Shown here: positions 44,381-54,712 of the stretch, one piece after another | Layout of the letters: the number at the start of each line of letters is the position of its first letter | Numbering within the stretch: the stretch's first letter is position 1 | Origin: Clostridiaceae bacterium HFYG-1003 | GTDB lineage: Bacteria; Bacillota; Clostridia; Clostridiales; Clostridiaceae | Direction: 5' to 3' | NCBI GenBank assembly: GCA_024579835.1 | Contig: CP102060.1 | Span: 806,001 to 870,000, forward strand | DNA length: 64,000 bases | Notes under the pieces: model-generated | The model's database searches: none | The model's input: the letters and a program-made list of their open reading frames with translations, nothing else | What the model was told of the DNA's origin: nothing | Position numbers and translations under genes: made by a program

Positions 44381-47300
44381 ATGGAATTTCGAAAAGTACT
44401 GGAGCATAAGCTCCAGGGTCGGCTCAGGGAAGAACACCTGAGGGTGCTGAAAGTGGAATATCTGAAAAAACACTGTCGGCTCCGCATTTTCTGCGTGGCC
44501 GACGGACCGCTGTGCATCGAAGATGAGGAATGCATCGGCCATGTCACCGATGAGATTCTGGGCGGTCAGGTCATTAAGGACATTGCCGTCATGCGCCGCA
44601 ACGGAGATGTGCTCGATACCGAGGAAGCGATCCGGGGATTTCTGGCGGAAATTTTCCGCAAAGATCCCATTGCCATGAATTTTTTCCGGGATGCCCGCCT
44701 CGAGCGCAGTGAGAATGAGCTCAGCTTTGCCCACTCCAACCCGGTTCTGGTCAATCATCTCCAGCGCAAGGGCACCGTGGAACTGATTGAGGAATTTTTG
44801 CGGGAAATCTACGATATGACCTGCCAGATTCGGCTGGTCTACGATGCCCAGGCGATTCCGGCTCAGATTGCGCTGGAAGAGATCCCGCAGCCGGGACCCG
44901 CGCCGGCGGTGTTTGCGCCGGCATCCTCTGTGCCAAAACCTGCGCCGGCCAAGCCCACTCCGCCGCCGAAACCGGCCGGGGATGATCCCGTTCTTTACGG
45001 CAAGCTGTTTCGGGATGAACCGATTCCCATCGCCGACGTGGCGGAGGGCATGTACAGCGTGACTGTGGCCGGACAGATATTCAAGCTGGAGGAGAAGGAG
45101 CTGCGTACCGGCAAGATTCTCCTGACGATTTATCTGACGGACTCGACCTCCAGTATCATCTGCAAGCTGTTCGCCAAGGACAAGGATGAAGTCCCGCCGA
45201 TCAAGGCCGGGATGCATGTCATGATCAAAGGCAAGACCGAAGTGGATCTGTACATGAAGGAAATGACGGTGCGGGTGGCGCATTGCCTGCGCCTGGAAGC
45301 GCCCGTTATTATCGATGACGCCCCGGTGCGCCGGGTGGAACTGCATGCCCATACCACCATGAGCACCATGGACGGCATGGTGTCCGCCGGTGATCTGGTG
45401 CGCCAGGCCATCCAGTGGGGCCATGAGGCCATCGCCATAACAGACCATGGCGTGGTGCAGGCCTTCCCCGAAGCCATGGAAGCGGCCGGCAGCAAAATCA
45501 AAGTGCTGTACGGTATGGAAGCCTATGTGGTGGATGACCTGACGGGGATCTGCACCTCACAGGTCAATGTGCCCTTTGATGGGGAGTACGTCGTCTTTGA
45601 CATTGAAACCACCGGTTTTTCCCATGTCAACGACCGGATCATCGAAATCGGCGCGGCCAAGGTCCGCGAGGGCCGCGTGGTCGAGCGTTTCTCCGCCTTT
45701 GTCGATCCGCAGCGACCGCTGCCGGCCAAGATCATTGAGCTGACCGGCATCACGGATTCCATGGTGCGGGGACAGAAAACCATTGATCAGGTACTGCCGG
45801 AATTTCTGGCGTTCTGCGGCAGCTCCGTCCTGGTCGCTCACAATGCGAACTTTGACATGGGCTTTATCCGCAAGAACGCGAAGGATCTGGGACTGCCCTT
45901 TGACAATGCCCAGCTCGATACCGTCACCCTGGCGCGCTATCTCTATCCGGAACTGAAGCGCCATCGGCTCGATACCATTGCCAAATACCTCAACATCTTC
46001 ATGGGCAGCCACCACCGGGCCGTCGATGATGCCGAAACCACCGCCAACATTCTGCTTCGTTCCTTCGAGAACCTGACAAAGAACGGCATCACGGATACAG
46101 CCGGTCTCAACGCCGACTATCTGTCGCGGGTGGATATTACCAAGCAGATGCCGGATCATGTCATCATTCTGGCCAAAAATCAGAAGGGCCTCAAGACCCT
46201 GTATGAACTGGTCTCAAAGTCGCATCTGGAGCACTTTCAGCGCAATCCCAGACTGCCCAAGAGCCTGCTGGCTGCCAGCCGTGAAAATCTGATCCTTGGC
46301 TCAGCCTGTACCAACTCCGAGCTGTACCGGGCCATCCTGGACGGCCGGCGGCCGGATATCATCACCTCGCTGGCTGATTTCTACGATTATCTGGAGATTC
46401 AGCCGGTGAGCAATCACGCCCATCTGCTGGTCGAGGACCGCTGCCATGTCGAGCAGCTCAAGGACATCAACCGGCGGATCGTCAAGCTGGGCAAAGCCCT
46501 GGGCAAGCCGGTGGTGGCCACCGGCGACGTCCATATGATGCGGCCGGAGGATGCGGTGTTCCGCCACGTTCTGACGTACTGCCAGGGCTTTGCCGGTGCC
46601 GGGGAGAATTCGACGCCCATGCCGTTCCGGACCACGGACGAGATGCTGCGTGAGTTTGATTACCTGGGCGGCGCGCTGGCCCGGGAAGTGGTCATCGACA
46701 ATACCCGGCGGATCGCGGCCATGGTGGAGCCGATCCTGCCCATTCCCAAGGAAACCTTCCCGCCCAAGATGGAAGGGGCCGAGGAAGATGTGCGCAGCAT
46801 GACGCTGGATAAGGCGTATGCCATTTACGGCAATCCGCTGCCGGACATCGTTCAGGCGCGGGTGGACCGCGAGCTGAAATCCATCATCGGCAACGGCTAT
46901 GCCGTGCTCTATCTGGTCGCACACAAGCTGGTCAAAAAGAGCCTCAGCGACGGCTATCTGGTCGGCTCGCGCGGTTCGGTCGGCTCGTCTCTGGTAGCGA
47001 CCCTGATGGACATCACCGAGGTGAACGGTCTGCCACCGCACTATGTCTGCCCGCACTGCAAACATTCGGAGTTCTTTACCGACGGTTCGGTGTCTTCCGG
47101 CGTCGATCTGCCGGCCAAGCGCTGTCCGGCCTGCCATACCGAATACATCCGGGAAGGTCATGACATTCCCTTTGAGACCTTCCTCGGCTTTGAGGGAGAC
47201 AAGGAGCCGGACATCGATCTGAACTTCTCCGGCGACAACCAGGCCTCCATTCATAAATACTGCGAAGTGCTGTTCGGCGAGGGCTTTACCTTCCGGGCCG

Positions 47301-48631
47301 GCACCATTACGACGGTGGCGGAAAAGACCGCCATGGGTTATGTCCGCAAATTCCTGGAAGAGAAGAACCTGTCCATGACCCGGGCGGAAATGGAACGCCT
47401 GGCCGCGGGCTGCACGGGCATCAAGCGCTCCACCGGCCAGCATCCCGGCGGCATCATGGTCGTCCCGGCCGACAACGACATTCATAATTTCTGTCCGGTG
47501 CAGCGTCCGGCCGATGACACCAGCACCGACATCATTACCACCCACTTTGATTATCACTCGATCTCGGGCCGGCTGCTCAAGCTCGACATCCTGGGCCATG
47601 ACGACCCGACGGTGCTGCGCATGCTGCAGGACATCACGGGGATTGACCCCAAGAGCCTGCCGCTGACGGATCCCAAAGTGCTGGGCCTGTTTCGCTCCAC
47701 GGAAACGCTGGGCGTGGATCCGGAAGCGCTGGGTTCTCCGGTGGGCACCATCGGCGTGCCGGAGTTTGGCACCCGCTTTGTCCGGCAGATGCTGATGGAC
47801 ACCAAGCCCAAGTCCTTTGCCGACCTGGTCCGGGTCTCGGGTCTGTCCCACGGTACCGATGTCTGGCTGAACAACGCCCAGTACTACATCAAAAACGGCG
47901 ATACCGACCTGGAAGGCTGCATTTCGCTGCGCGACAACATTATGCTCTACCTGATCCAGTGCGGCCTGCCCTCAAAGGATGCCTTCTTCATCACCGAACG
48001 CGTGCGCAAGGGCAAGGGCCTCAAACCCGAAGAGGAAGCTCAGATGCGGCAGTACAAGGTGCCGGAGTGGTACATTGAGTCCTGCAAGAAGATCAAGTAC
48101 ATGTTCCCCAAGGGGCATGCCGTGGCCTATGTCACCATGGCGGTGCGAATCGCCTGGTACAAGGTCTACTATCCGCTCCATTACTACGCCACGTTCTTCT
48201 CGGTGCGGGCCAAGGACTTTGACGCGGAAGTCGTGCTCAAGGGCCAGGCCTCCGTCAAGGCGAAGCTCGATGAGATCGCCGCCATGGGCAACGAGGCGAC
48301 GCCCAAGGATCAGAATCTGGCGGCCACCCTGGAGCTGGTCTACGAAATGTTCCTGCGCGGCTATGATTTTGCGCCGGTGGACATTTACAAGAGCCACGGC
48401 TCGAAATTCATCGTGGCGGACAACCGCCTGATCCCGCCGTTCTCGGCGGTCAACGGCATCGGCGAAAACGCCGGTCTGGCCATCTATGAGGAAGCTCAGA
48501 AGGGGGAGTTCTTCTCCAAGGAGGACTTCAAGAACCGGACCCGTTCCACCCGCACCGTCATGGAAGCCCTGGAACGCCTGGGCTGTCTGAACGAACTGGG
48601 AGATACCAACCAGATTTCATTTTTCGGCTAA
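44381..48631 (+). CDS. polC: DNA polymerase III PolC-type alpha subunit
   Basis: 1416-residue replicative polymerase of Firmicutes. Order: N-terminal domain (1-150), Pro/Ala-rich linker (about 170-200), OB fold (about 215-310), PHP domain starting H-A-H at 322-324, interrupted by a DEDD 3'-5' exonuclease with D-I-E-T at 407-410. The polymerase core follows, with a zinc-binding C-P-H-C / C-P-A-C module and P-D-I-D-L-N-F-S-G catalytic acids, then the C-terminal helix-hairpin region. The exonuclease D-x-E is intact, so it is proofreading-competent. It sits at the end of the rpsB-ispG cluster as in Bacillus. Confidence 0.97.
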   Translation: MEFRKVLEHKLQGRLREEHLRVLKVEYLKKHCRLRIFCVADGPLCIEDEECIGHVTDEILGGQVIKDIAVMRRNGDVLDTEEAIRGFLAEIFRKDPIAMNFFRDARLERSENELSFAHSNPVLVNHLQRKGTVELIEEFLREIYDMTCQIRLVYDAQAIPAQIALEEIPQPGPAPAVFAPASSVPKPAPAKPTPPPKPAGDDPVLYGKLFRDEPIPIADVAEGMYSVTVAGQIFKLEEKELRTGKILLTIYLTDSTSSIICKLFAKDKDEVPPIKAGMHVMIKGKTEVDLYMKEMTVRVAHCLRLEAPVIIDDAPVRRVELHAHTTMSTMDGMVSAGDLVRQAIQWGHEAIAITDHGVVQAFPEAMEAAGSKIKVLYGMEAYVVDDLTGICTSQVNVPFDGEYVVFDIETTGFSHVNDRIIEIGAAKVREGRVVERFSAFVDPQRPLPAKIIELTGITDSMVRGQKTIDQVLPEFLAFCGSSVLVAHNANFDMGFIRKNAKDLGLPFDNAQLDTVTLARYLYPELKRHRLDTIAKYLNIFMGSHHRAVDDAETTANILLRSFENLTKNGITDTAGLNADYLSRVDITKQMPDHVIILAKNQKGLKTLYELVSKSHLEHFQRNPRLPKSLLAASRENLILGSACTNSELYRAILDGRRPDIITSLADFYDYLEIQPVSNHAHLLVEDRCHVEQLKDINRRIVKLGKALGKPVVATGDVHMMRPEDAVFRHVLTYCQGFAGAGENSTPMPFRTTDEMLREFDYLGGALAREVVIDNTRRIAAMVEPILPIPKETFPPKMEGAEEDVRSMTLDKAYAIYGNPLPDIVQARVDRELKSIIGNGYAVLYLVAHKLVKKSLSDGYLVGSRGSVGSSLVATLMDITEVNGLPPHYVCPHCKHSEFFTDGSVSSGVDLPAKRCPACHTEYIREGHDIPFETFLGFEGDKEPDIDLNFSGDNQASIHKYCEVLFGEGFTFRAGTITTVAEKTAMGYVRKFLEEKNLSMTRAEMERLAAGCTGIKRSTGQHPGGIMVVPADNDIHNFCPVQRPADDTSTDIITTHFDYHSISGRLLKLDILGHDDPTVLRMLQDITGIDPKSLPLTDPKVLGLFRSTETLGVDPEALGSPVGTIGVPEFGTRFVRQMLMDTKPKSFADLVRVSGLSHGTDVWLNNAQYYIKNGDTDLEGCISLRDNIMLYLIQCGLPSKDAFFITERVRKGKGLKPEEEAQMRQYKVPEWYIESCKKIKYMFPKGHAVAYVTMAVRIAWYKVYYPLHYYATFFSVRAKDFDAEVVLKGQASVKAKLDEIAAMGNEATPKDQNLAATLELVYEMFLRGYDFAPVDIYKSHGSKFIVADNRLIPPFSAVNGIGENAGLAIYEEAQKGEFFSKEDFKNRTRSTRTVMEALERLGCLNELGDTNQISFFG

Positions 48632-48730
48632 AACCCGGACCGGACAGACTCCGGCCCAGGCGGCGGCAATTCTGGCGGAGAGGGACCATCCGCCCTCGGG
48701 TGTGAACTTTGGGGGAAGCAGTCGGATTCA

Positions 48731-48759
48731 TTGATATTACATCTGATTTGTGGTATAGT
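48731..48759 (+). promoter_or_regulatory. promoter of the rimP-nusA-infB operon
   Basis: TTGATA (48731-48736), 17-bp spacer, extended -10 TGGTATAGT (48751-48759). No clear terminator was seen after polC. Confidence 0.8.
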
Positions 48760-48782
48760 ATTCGTACTGAGAATAAGGTACT

Positions 48783-48810
48783 TAGGAGTGGGTCAAGGGA
48801 CCCGCTCCTA
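48783..48810 (+). promoter_or_regulatory. leader hairpin before rimP
   Basis: A 12-bp stem TAGGAGTGGGTC / GGACCCGCTCCTA (one wobble) with an AAGG loop, followed by only ATTTG. It lies about 18 nt after the predicted transcription start, in the leader of the nusA operon, so it may be an attenuator or NusA-responsive pause site rather than a full terminator. Confidence 0.5.
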
Positions 48811-48852
48811 TTTGTTGAAACAGGAAATTTTTATTGATCAAAGGAGGTCGTC

Positions 48853-49314
48853 ATGGAAGAAAAGCTCAACGTGATTCAGGAAATGACCGAACAAAGCATC
48901 AGGGAGCTGGGCTACTGGCTGTATCATCTGGAATTCGCAACGGAAGAGGGCGAGAACTATCTGCGCTTCTTCATTGAGAATCCGTCCGGGGAGCCGATTA
49001 CGCTGGATGACTGTGAAAAGGTATCACGGCGCGTCTCCGTTCTGATTGATGAGAAGGATCCCATTGAAAGCGCTTATTTTCTGGAGGTCTCTTCCCCGGG
49101 TCTGTTCCGGCAGCTCTATACACTGGAGCATGCGGCGAAAGCGGTAGGAGAACGGGTTCGAGTCCGCCTGGCGGACAGTGAGAAAGGCAAGAAGAATTTT
49201 CTGGGAATCCTGACTGCCCTGGAAGGGGACCAGCTGGTGCTGGAAGTCGAGGGAAAGCAGGAACGCATTGATTGGAACGGGGTCCGGCTGATCCATCTGG
49301 AACCCGAGGTATAA
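48853..49314 (+). CDS. rimP: ribosome maturation factor RimP
   Basis: 153-residue 30S assembly factor. L-E-F-A-T-E-E-G-E-N-Y-L-R-F-F-I and L-E-V-S-S-P-G-L-F-R mark the N-terminal domain; the C-terminal SH3-like barrel follows. ATG after AAAGGAGG. First gene of the rimP-nusA-rnpM-ylxQ-infB-rbfA operon. Confidence 0.95.
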   Translation: MEEKLNVIQEMTEQSIRELGYWLYHLEFATEEGENYLRFFIENPSGEPITLDDCEKVSRRVSVLIDEKDPIESAYFLEVSSPGLFRQLYTLEHAAKAVGERVRVRLADSEKGKKNFLGILTALEGDQLVLEVEGKQERIDWNGVRLIHLEPEV

Positions 49315-49334
49315 GGAGGATAGAAAAAAACAAA

Positions 49335-50483
49335 TTGAAGCAGAGTAAGAAAAACAAGGATGAAATCATCCAGGCGATGAAAGACATATCCAGACTGAAG
49401 GGGATAGATGAGGATCTTCTCTTCACCGCTCTGGAAGACGCCCTGACGGCGGCTTACCGCAAAAACTACAACGACACCTCCAGTCAGGAGATCAAGAGCA
49501 GCGTCAATCGCGAATCCGGTGAAATCCGGATTGTGAACCTGCGACAGGTGGTCGATGAGATCACCGATGAGACCGCTCAGATCCTGGTGGCGGATGCCCG
49601 TAAAATCAAGCCGTCCTGCGAAGTGGGCGATGTCATCGAGGAAGACGTGACACCGGAGAACTTCATGCGGGTAGCGGCTCAGAATGCCAAGCAGATCGTA
49701 ACCCAGCGCATCAAGGAAGCGGAACGCTCCATTATCTACAATGAATTCTCGGAGAAGGAATTCGACCTGATTTCCGGCGTCATTCAGCGTAAGGATAAGG
49801 GCAACGTTTATGTGGACCTGGGCAAGATCGAGGCCGTGCTGGGACCCAGCGAGCAGATTCCCGGGGAGTCCTATGACTTCAACCAGCGCATTGACCTGTA
49901 CATCGTGGAAGTGCGCCAGAATACCAAGGGCCCTCTGATCACCGTTTCCCGGACCCATCCGGGACTGGTGCGGCGTCTGTTTGAGCGGGAAGTACCCGAG
50001 ATCTACAGCGGCATCGTGGAGATCAAGAGCACATCGCGCGAACCGGGATCCCGGACAAAGATCGCGGTATTCTCTAATGATTCCAACGTGGACGCCACCG
50101 GAGCCTGTGTCGGCAACCGCGGCGCCCGGGTCCAGACGGTTGTATCCGAGCTGGGCAACGAGAAGATCGACATCGTGGAATGGGACAAGGATCCGGCGCG
50201 CTATATCGCCAATGCCCTGTCTCCGGCCAAGGTGGAATCCGTGACGGTGAACTCCAACGACAATACCGCGCGGGTCATTGTCGATGACTCCCAGCTCTCC
50301 CTGGCCATCGGCAAGGAAGGGCAGAACGTGCGCCTGGCAGCCAAGCTCACGGGCTGGAAGATTGACATCAAGTCCAGCCGCGATCCGCTGGCCATGGCCG
50401 GATTTGAGCAGCATGCCGAGACGACGTATCATCCGGGGGACGCACCGCGCGCAGCGGCACCAGTTCCTTCGGAAGAGAGTTAG
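49335..50483 (+). CDS. nusA: transcription termination/antitermination factor NusA
   Basis: 382-residue RNA polymerase-binding factor. N-terminal domain, S1 domain ([16 protein letters not shown]), and two KH domains ([31 protein letters not shown]). Length fits the short Firmicute form without acidic repeats. The start is uncertain: TTG 49335 fits the family N terminus, but AAGGAGG is 14 bp upstream; ATG 49377 is too far inside. Confidence 0.94.
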   Translation: MKQSKKNKDEIIQAMKDISRLKGIDEDLLFTALEDALTAAYRKNYNDTSSQEIKSSVNRESGEIRIVNLRQVVDEITDETAQILVADARKIKPSCEVGDVIEEDVTPENFMRVAAQNAKQIVTQRIKEAERSIIYNEFSEKEFDLISGVIQRKDKGNVYVDLGKIEAVLGPSEQIPGESYDFNQRIDLYIVEVRQNTKGPLITVSRTHPGLVRRLFEREVPEIYSGIVEIKSTSREPGSRTKIAVFSNDSNVDATGACVGNRGARVQTVVSELGNEKIDIVEWDKDPARYIANALSPAKVESVTVNSNDNTARVIVDDSQLSLAIGKEGQNVRLAAKLTGWKIDIKSSRDPLAMAGFEQHAETTYHPGDAPRAAAPVPSEES

Positions 50484-50515
50484 ATCCGGCCATGGGTGCT
50501 CAAGCAGGAGGTTCC

Positions 50516-50782
50516 ATGAAACCGAAAAAAATACCAATGAGACAGTGTCTGGGCTGCATGGAAATGAAGCCCAAGAAAGAACTGATTCGGGTTGTCAAGA
50601 ACAAAGACGGGGAGGTCTCCCTGGACCTGGTGGGAAAGAAGCCGGGCCGCGGCGCTTACATCGACAAGAACATCGCTTGTCTGGAGAAGGCGTTCAAGAC
50701 CAAACGATTAAATAAAAATTTGGAAACCAATATCAGCGAAGAAATATACCAGTCCATGCGAGAGATCATCGAGCATGAATAG
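50516..50782 (+). CDS. rnpM: RNase P modulator RnpM (YlxR family)
   Basis: 88-residue basic protein with R-Q-C-L-G-C-M near the N terminus, K-E-L-I-R-V-V and the K-P-G-R-G-A-Y-I motif of the YlxR/DUF448 family, recently assigned as an RNase P-binding modulator. ATG 50516 has AGGAGG 4 bp upstream; an in-frame ATG at 50492 lies before that site. Overlaps ylxQ by 8 bp. Confidence 0.9.
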   Translation: MKPKKIPMRQCLGCMEMKPKKELIRVVKNKDGEVSLDLVGKKPGRGAYIDKNIACLEKAFKTKRLNKNLETNISEEIYQSMREIIEHE

Positions 50783-51077
50783 ATTTTTGAATTTCCTGGG
50801 ATTAACCAGAAAATCAGGGAATCTGACCGCCGGGGGCAACCTGACCGAAGCGGCCGTGAAACACGGCCGTGTGCGTCTGGTGATCCTGGCCCTGGATGCC
50901 AGTGACGGAACCAGGAAGAAGTTTCAGGACATGACCGCGCATTTCGGCGTGGAACTGATCGAAGCTTCGACCATGGACGAACTGGGCAGCGCCATAGGAA
51001 AAGGAGAAATCTCCGTGATCGGGGTAACCGATCTGAAGATGTCCGAAAAACTGAAGGAGCTGTGGATCGCTATGTAG
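50775..51077 (+). CDS. ylxQ: L7Ae-family RNA-binding protein YlxQ
   Basis: 100-residue L7Ae/L30e-fold protein: L-G-L-T-R-K-S-G-N-L-T-A-G at the start and V-R-L-V-I-L-A-x-D-A-S at the second strand. K-turn binding is the family trait; the cellular role of YlxQ is not settled. It lies in its usual place between ylxR and infB. Confidence 0.9.
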   Translation: MNRFLNFLGLTRKSGNLTAGGNLTEAAVKHGRVRLVILALDASDGTRKKFQDMTAHFGVELIEASTMDELGSAIGKGEISVIGVTDLKMSEKLKELWIAM

Positions 51078-51092
51078 GTCAAGGAGGAAAGA

Positions 51093-53258
51093 ATGTCCAA
51101 ACTCAGAGTATATGAATTAGCCAAGGAACTGAATATTACCAGCAAAGAACTGATTGCCATCCTGGCTGAGGAATTTGACATTGTAGTAAAAAACCACATG
51201 AGCGTGGTAGAAGATGAAGACGCAGCCCTGATCAAGGAACTGATGGGCGGCGAGGCCAAGAAAGGCGAGGCAGCGGCTGAGTCAGCTGAAGCAGCTGTTC
51301 CCCAGGCTGTTCCCGAAAAGCCCCTGAGCAAAGAGGAACAGGCCCAGGCCGATGCCAATGCCGAAGCACAGGCAAAAGTCGAGGCGGATAAGGCCAAGAG
51401 CATTGTCGAAGTCTACGAAGAAGAAATTGCGGAGCAGGTCAACAACCAGGCCAAGAAGAAGAAGCGCGGCCGCAAGAATGACCAGCAGATGGAAGACAAG
51501 GCCGTCGGCATCATCACCATGGGTGAAACCATCATGGTGAAGGAACTGGCGGACAAGCTGGGCAAGCCCTACAACGAGGTCATCAAGACCATGATCATGA
51601 ACGGCGTCATGGCGGCCATCAATCAGGAAGTTGATTATGAAACCGCCTCCAAGGTCGCTGAGAAGTACAATGTCATGATCGACCGGGAAGAAAAGCCGGT
51701 TCTGGGCAATGAACTCCTCGATGAGGAAGTGTCTGACGATGCCAACCTGGTCAAGCGTCCGCCCATCGTGACGGTCATGGGTCATGTTGACCACGGCAAG
51801 ACCTCACTGCTGGACGCCATCCGCTCTGCCCATGTGACGGATCAGGAAGCCGGCGGCATTACGCAGCATATCGGCGCCTATACGGTCAACGTCCAGGGTG
51901 AGAAGATTACCTTCCTCGACACCCCGGGCCATGAAGCCTTTACTCAGATGCGGGCCCGCGGTTCACAGATCACCGATATCGTCATCCTGGTAGTAGCCGG
52001 CGATGACGGCATCATGCCGCAGACCCGGGAATCCATTTCCCACTGCAAGGCAGCCGGTGTCCCCATGGTGGTTGCCATCAACAAGATGGACAAGCCGCAG
52101 TCCAACGCGGACCGGGTCAAGCAGGAGCTGACGGAATTCGGCATGATTTCCGAAGACTGGGGCGGCGACACCATCATGGTGGAAGTCTCAGCCAAGAAGC
52201 GGATGAACATCGACAAGTTGCTGGAAATGGTCGTTCTGACGGCGGAAGTCATGGAACTCAAGGCCGACCCCAAGCGTCGCGCCAAGGGAACAGTGGTGGA
52301 AGCGGAGCTGGACAAGGGCAGAGGCCCGGTGGCCACGCTGCTGGTTCAGAACGGAACGCTGTCGGTCGGGGATTCCATCCTCGTCGGCAATACCTACGGC
52401 CGGGTTCGTGCCATGTTTGACGACAAGGGCAAGAAGATCAAGTCCGCCGGTCCGTCCATTCCGGTGGAAGTACTCGGTCTGTCCGATGTTCCGCAGGCCG
52501 GTGACCGGTTCAGCGAAGTCAAGGATGAAAAGACGGCGCGGGGCATGGCTCAGGCCAGAGTCCAGAAGGATCGGGCCCACAGCCAGAGCAGCGGCCGCAT
52601 GAGCCTGGAGGAACTGTATTCCCAGATTTCCGAAGGCGTAGTCAAGGAACTGCCCATCATCGTCAAGGCGGATGTGCAGGGTTCCGTGGAAGCGCTCCGG
52701 GGCTCCCTGGAAAAGCTGTCCACCGATGAGGTCAAGGTTCGCGTGATTCACGGCGGAGCCGGTGCCATCAACGAAACCGACATCATCCTGGCGGCTGCTT
52801 CCAATGCCATCGTTATGGGCTTCAATGTCCGTCCGGACAACAATGCCCAGGCACTGGCCGAAAAAGAAAAGGTCGAAATCAAGAGCTACCGCGTCATCTA
52901 CAACGCCATCGACGATGTGCGGGCGGCGATGATCGGCATGCTCCAGCCGGACATCAAGGAAGTAATCCTTGGTACCGCCGAATGCCGTCAGATCTACAAG
53001 ATCTCAGCCATCGGAACCATTGCCGGCGCTTATGTCACTTCAGGCAAAATGGTGCGCAATGCCCAGATCCGTCTGATCCGGGACGGCGTCATCATTTTCG
53101 AAGGTCAGCTGGCTTCCCTGAAACGGTTCAAGGACGACGTCAAGGAAGTAGCCCAGGGCTACGAATGCGGACTCTCCATAGAGCGGTTCAATGACCTCAA
53201 GGAAGGGGACATTGTCGAAGCCTTTGAAATGAAGGAAGTCAAGCGGAAGGAACTCTAA
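51093..53258 (+). CDS. infB: translation initiation factor IF-2
   Basis: 721-residue GTPase that places fMet-tRNA on the 30S subunit. The N-terminal IF2N domain (R-V-Y-E-L-A-K-E-L) is followed by an Ala/Glu-rich linker and a second IF2N-like domain. In the G domain, G1 G-H-V-D-H-G-K-T is at 230-237, then D-T-P-G-H-E-A-F and N-K-M-D-K; domains II-IV follow. ATG after AAGGAGG. Confidence 0.97.
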   Translation: MSKLRVYELAKELNITSKELIAILAEEFDIVVKNHMSVVEDEDAALIKELMGGEAKKGEAAAESAEAAVPQAVPEKPLSKEEQAQADANAEAQAKVEADKAKSIVEVYEEEIAEQVNNQAKKKKRGRKNDQQMEDKAVGIITMGETIMVKELADKLGKPYNEVIKTMIMNGVMAAINQEVDYETASKVAEKYNVMIDREEKPVLGNELLDEEVSDDANLVKRPPIVTVMGHVDHGKTSLLDAIRSAHVTDQEAGGITQHIGAYTVNVQGEKITFLDTPGHEAFTQMRARGSQITDIVILVVAGDDGIMPQTRESISHCKAAGVPMVVAINKMDKPQSNADRVKQELTEFGMISEDWGGDTIMVEVSAKKRMNIDKLLEMVVLTAEVMELKADPKRRAKGTVVEAELDKGRGPVATLLVQNGTLSVGDSILVGNTYGRVRAMFDDKGKKIKSAGPSIPVEVLGLSDVPQAGDRFSEVKDEKTARGMAQARVQKDRAHSQSSGRMSLEELYSQISEGVVKELPIIVKADVQGSVEALRGSLEKLSTDEVKVRVIHGGAGAINETDIILAAASNAIVMGFNVRPDNNAQALAEKEKVEIKSYRVIYNAIDDVRAAMIGMLQPDIKEVILGTAECRQIYKISAIGTIAGAYVTSGKMVRNAQIRLIRDGVIIFEGQLASLKRFKDDVKEVAQGYECGLSIERFNDLKEGDIVEAFEMKEVKRKEL

Positions 53259-53259
53259 C

Positions 53260-53754
53260 ATGGCAAAACATCGTATGGATCGAATCAATGAAGAAATGAA
53301 GAAGGAACTGGCGGACATCATCCGGAACGAGATCAAGGATCCCCGGATCAGCGCCATGGTGTCGGTGACCGGCGTCCATGTGACCTCGGACCTGAAGTAC
53401 GCCAAGATCTACCTTTCGATTTTCGGCAAGACGAAGGAAGAGGAGAAAGAAACCCTGGCTGCCTTAAACCGGGCCAAGGGCTTCATGCGCCGTCAGCTGT
53501 CCGCTACCATGAACTTAAGAAATACGCCGGAGCTGACGCTGATTGAAGATACCAGCATTGACTACGGCATGCACATCGACAGCATCCTGCGTGAGGTTCT
53601 GCCGGAAAAGGCAGCGCCCGCTCCGGCGATGGCGCCGATGGCAACGGATGCTGCGGACAATGAGGACTTTGAGGCGGACGATGAGGACCTGGAGGAGGAT
53701 AACTCCGCCGGGGCTGACTCGGACGAGGATCTGGATCCGGAAGAAGATCTCTAG
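53260..53754 (+). CDS. rbfA: ribosome-binding factor A with acidic tail
   Basis: 164-residue KH-type 30S maturation factor. The core (about 1-115) shows R-I-N-E-E-M-K-K-E-L-A-D-I-I, D-P-R-I-S and the L-x-F-x-x-D-x-S-I-D-Y-G type closing segment. The last about 45 residues form an Asp/Glu-rich, likely disordered tail not found in standard RbfA. Starts 1 bp after infB. Confidence 0.94.
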   Translation: MAKHRMDRINEEMKKELADIIRNEIKDPRISAMVSVTGVHVTSDLKYAKIYLSIFGKTKEEEKETLAALNRAKGFMRRQLSATMNLRNTPELTLIEDTSIDYGMHIDSILREVLPEKAAPAPAMAPMATDAADNEDFEADDEDLEEDNSAGADSDEDLDPEEDL

Positions 53755-53755
53755 C

Positions 53756-54712
53756 ATGATGAATCGATTTCCGGAAATCATCCGGCAAAGCAATAAAATC
53801 GGTGTGGCCTGCCACACCTTCCCGGACGGAGACGCCCTGGGATCGGTCCATGCCATGGTTCTGGCCCTGCGCCAGATCGGGCGGGAGGCCTACATCCTGA
53901 CCAAGGATGTCGTGCTCGATTCCCTGGACTTTCTGCCCCTGACCGAGGAGACCAACGCGTCCGACGCGCTGGTCCGCCCCGGTACGGACCTGGTCATGGT
54001 ACTGGACTGCGGCAATTTCGACCGGGTAAGCTTCGATCAGAAGACTCTGGGCCGGACGCCGATGATGATCATCGATCACCACAAGTCCAACGACCAGTTC
54101 GGGGACTACAATCATGTGGATCCGAAGGCGGCGGCCACGGGAGAGATTATTTTTGATCTGCTCGGTCAGATGAACGTAACCATCACCCGGGACATCGCCA
54201 TCGCCTTGTACACGGCCATCACTACGGACACCGGCTCGTTCCGGTTTGAATGCACGACGCCGCGAACCATGGAAGTGGGGGCAAAGCTCCTGGCGGTGGG
54301 AATCCCCCATCAGGAAATTGCCCGCAAGGTGTTTGATGAGCGGCCGATGAACCGGATCCGGCTCATTGAGCGCGCCCTGGCGACCATGGAATCGCATTTC
54401 GACGGCCGGGTGGTCCTGATGTGCCTGCGGGACAAGGACTTCACGGAGCTGAACCTGCCGGACAAGGATACCGGCGATATTGTGAATTACGGCCTGGCGC
54501 CCAAGGAAGCGGAGGTCTCCATGATCCTGAAGGAGCATGAAGGCAAGATCCGGGTTTCGATCCGGACCAAGCGGAAAGTCGATGCCGGTCTCTTCGCCGA
54601 GGTGTTTCAGGGCGGCGGCCATGCCCGTGCGGCTGGCTGCACCCTGATGACGCCCTCCATGGCGGAGGCGCGGGAAATGCTGTTCCGGGAACTGGAGGCG
54701 TATCTGTACTGA
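53756..54712 (+). CDS. nrnA: DHH-family oligoribonuclease/pAp phosphatase NrnA
   Basis: 318-residue phosphoesterase that degrades nano-RNA and dephosphorylates pAp. DHH motifs: C-H-T-F-P-D-G-D-A-L-G-S, V-L-D-C-G, I-D-H-H-K-S-N and T-D-T-G-S-F-R-F; DHHA1 ends with G-G-G-H-A-R-A-A-G-C. Starts 1 bp after rbfA; its stop overlaps the truB ATG. The frame is open upstream within rbfA, but that part is not DHH-like. Confidence 0.94.
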   Translation: MMNRFPEIIRQSNKIGVACHTFPDGDALGSVHAMVLALRQIGREAYILTKDVVLDSLDFLPLTEETNASDALVRPGTDLVMVLDCGNFDRVSFDQKTLGRTPMMIIDHHKSNDQFGDYNHVDPKAAATGEIIFDLLGQMNVTITRDIAIALYTAITTDTGSFRFECTTPRTMEVGAKLLAVGIPHQEIARKVFDERPMNRIRLIERALATMESHFDGRVVLMCLRDKDFTELNLPDKDTGDIVNYGLAPKEAEVSMILKEHEGKIRVSIRTKRKVDAGLFAEVFQGGGHARAAGCTLMTPSMAEAREMLFRELEAYLY

